From contig CAXKVV010001528.1 in assembly GCA_964058805.1 (NCBI GenBank), forward strand, positions 1 to 57,045: a stretch of 57,045 nucleotides of DNA. Direction: 5' to 3'. Source of the stretch: Schoenoplectus triqueter (taxonomy: Eukaryota > Streptophyta > Magnoliopsida > Poales > Cyperaceae). A program made the position numbers and the translations under genes. Of this stretch, positions 57,001 to 57,045 are shown one piece after another. The notes under the pieces were generated by a model. That model saw nothing but the letters and a program-made list of their open reading frames with translations, ran no database searches and had not been told where the DNA came from. Position 1 is the stretch's first letter. Each line of letters starts with the position of its first letter.

Positions 57001-57045
57001 ATGAAAGATTAATAAGATGGTGATACACCTTGTTGACTGCTGATG

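Larger units (their letters stand above)
55602..57045 (+). mobile_element. LTR piece D', plus strand, running off the window
   Basis: The first 334 bp are an inverted copy of 52085-52441. The sequence then continues past the point where A interrupts D (ACTGT at 55931-55935 is uninterrupted here). TATA box at 56400-56407 followed by a GA-rich leader (56426-56590). The end of the LTR lies outside the window. The left end is truncated near 55600, next to the foldback element. Confidence 0.8.

Noticed and set aside
1..57045. tRNA and rRNA genes
   Set aside because: None recognised by eye; primer-binding sites only mimic tRNA 3' ends.

Overview
The window looks like nuclear DNA of a flowering plant, probably a monocot. 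It is AT-rich and dominated by retrotransposons. The only host gene I recognise is an intronless F-box gene on the minus strand (1172-2365), an orthologue of UNUSUAL FLORAL ORGANS / FIMBRIATA / rice APO1. Its C-terminal motifs fit the monocot (APO1) version best.

Layout. 1-1171: AT-rich 3' flank with a duplicated block. 1172-2500: UFO-like gene and TATA box. 2500-10904: AT-rich intergenic DNA with three foldback elements, one a Mutator-type MITE (8358-8788) with a perfect 9-bp target duplication. 10905-52084: element A, a 5'-truncated Tat-clade Ty3/gypsy retrotransposon. It has pol relics (10905-14517), a structured 3' noncoding region, a ten-exon antisense gene (16200-47186) and a probable own 3' LTR (47188-52084). 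The antisense gene is interrupted by solo LTR B (17760-20799 plus 42522-46530, TSD CCTGC). B is itself interrupted by element C (20800-42516, TSD GAACC), a full-length 21.7-kb element with 5.18-kb LTRs. 52085-54174: part of a minus-strand LTR (D) into which A inserted. 54175-55601: spacer with two foldback MITEs. 55602-57045: plus-strand LTR piece D', running off the window.

How the parts work. Element C carries gag, protease, reverse transcriptase, a classical RNase H, a second (archaeal-type) RNase H and integrase, in Tat order. There are at least eight stops or frameshifts, so it cannot encode a complete polyprotein, although its LTRs are nearly identical. Element A's pol is also dead, yet its antisense gene still splices conceptually into about 500 codons without a stop. 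All internal exon boundaries are in phase 1 and introns are 71-94 bp.

The most unusual signal is structural. The LTRs and noncoding regions of these elements carry many short hairpins with conserved loops. Their stems differ between copies by paired, compensating changes. The clearest cases are a ten-hairpin array with a spacing of about 44 bp in the C and B LTRs, a 22-nt hairpin near the 3' end of each LTR, U3 hairpins, and hairpin families in A's 3' region. Other notable points: a gag-type zinc-knuckle module repeated between protease and RT in C, a phased array of G-box palindromes (period about 42.5 bp) in the B U3, and a tandem duplication of the LTR tail plus primer-binding site in C.
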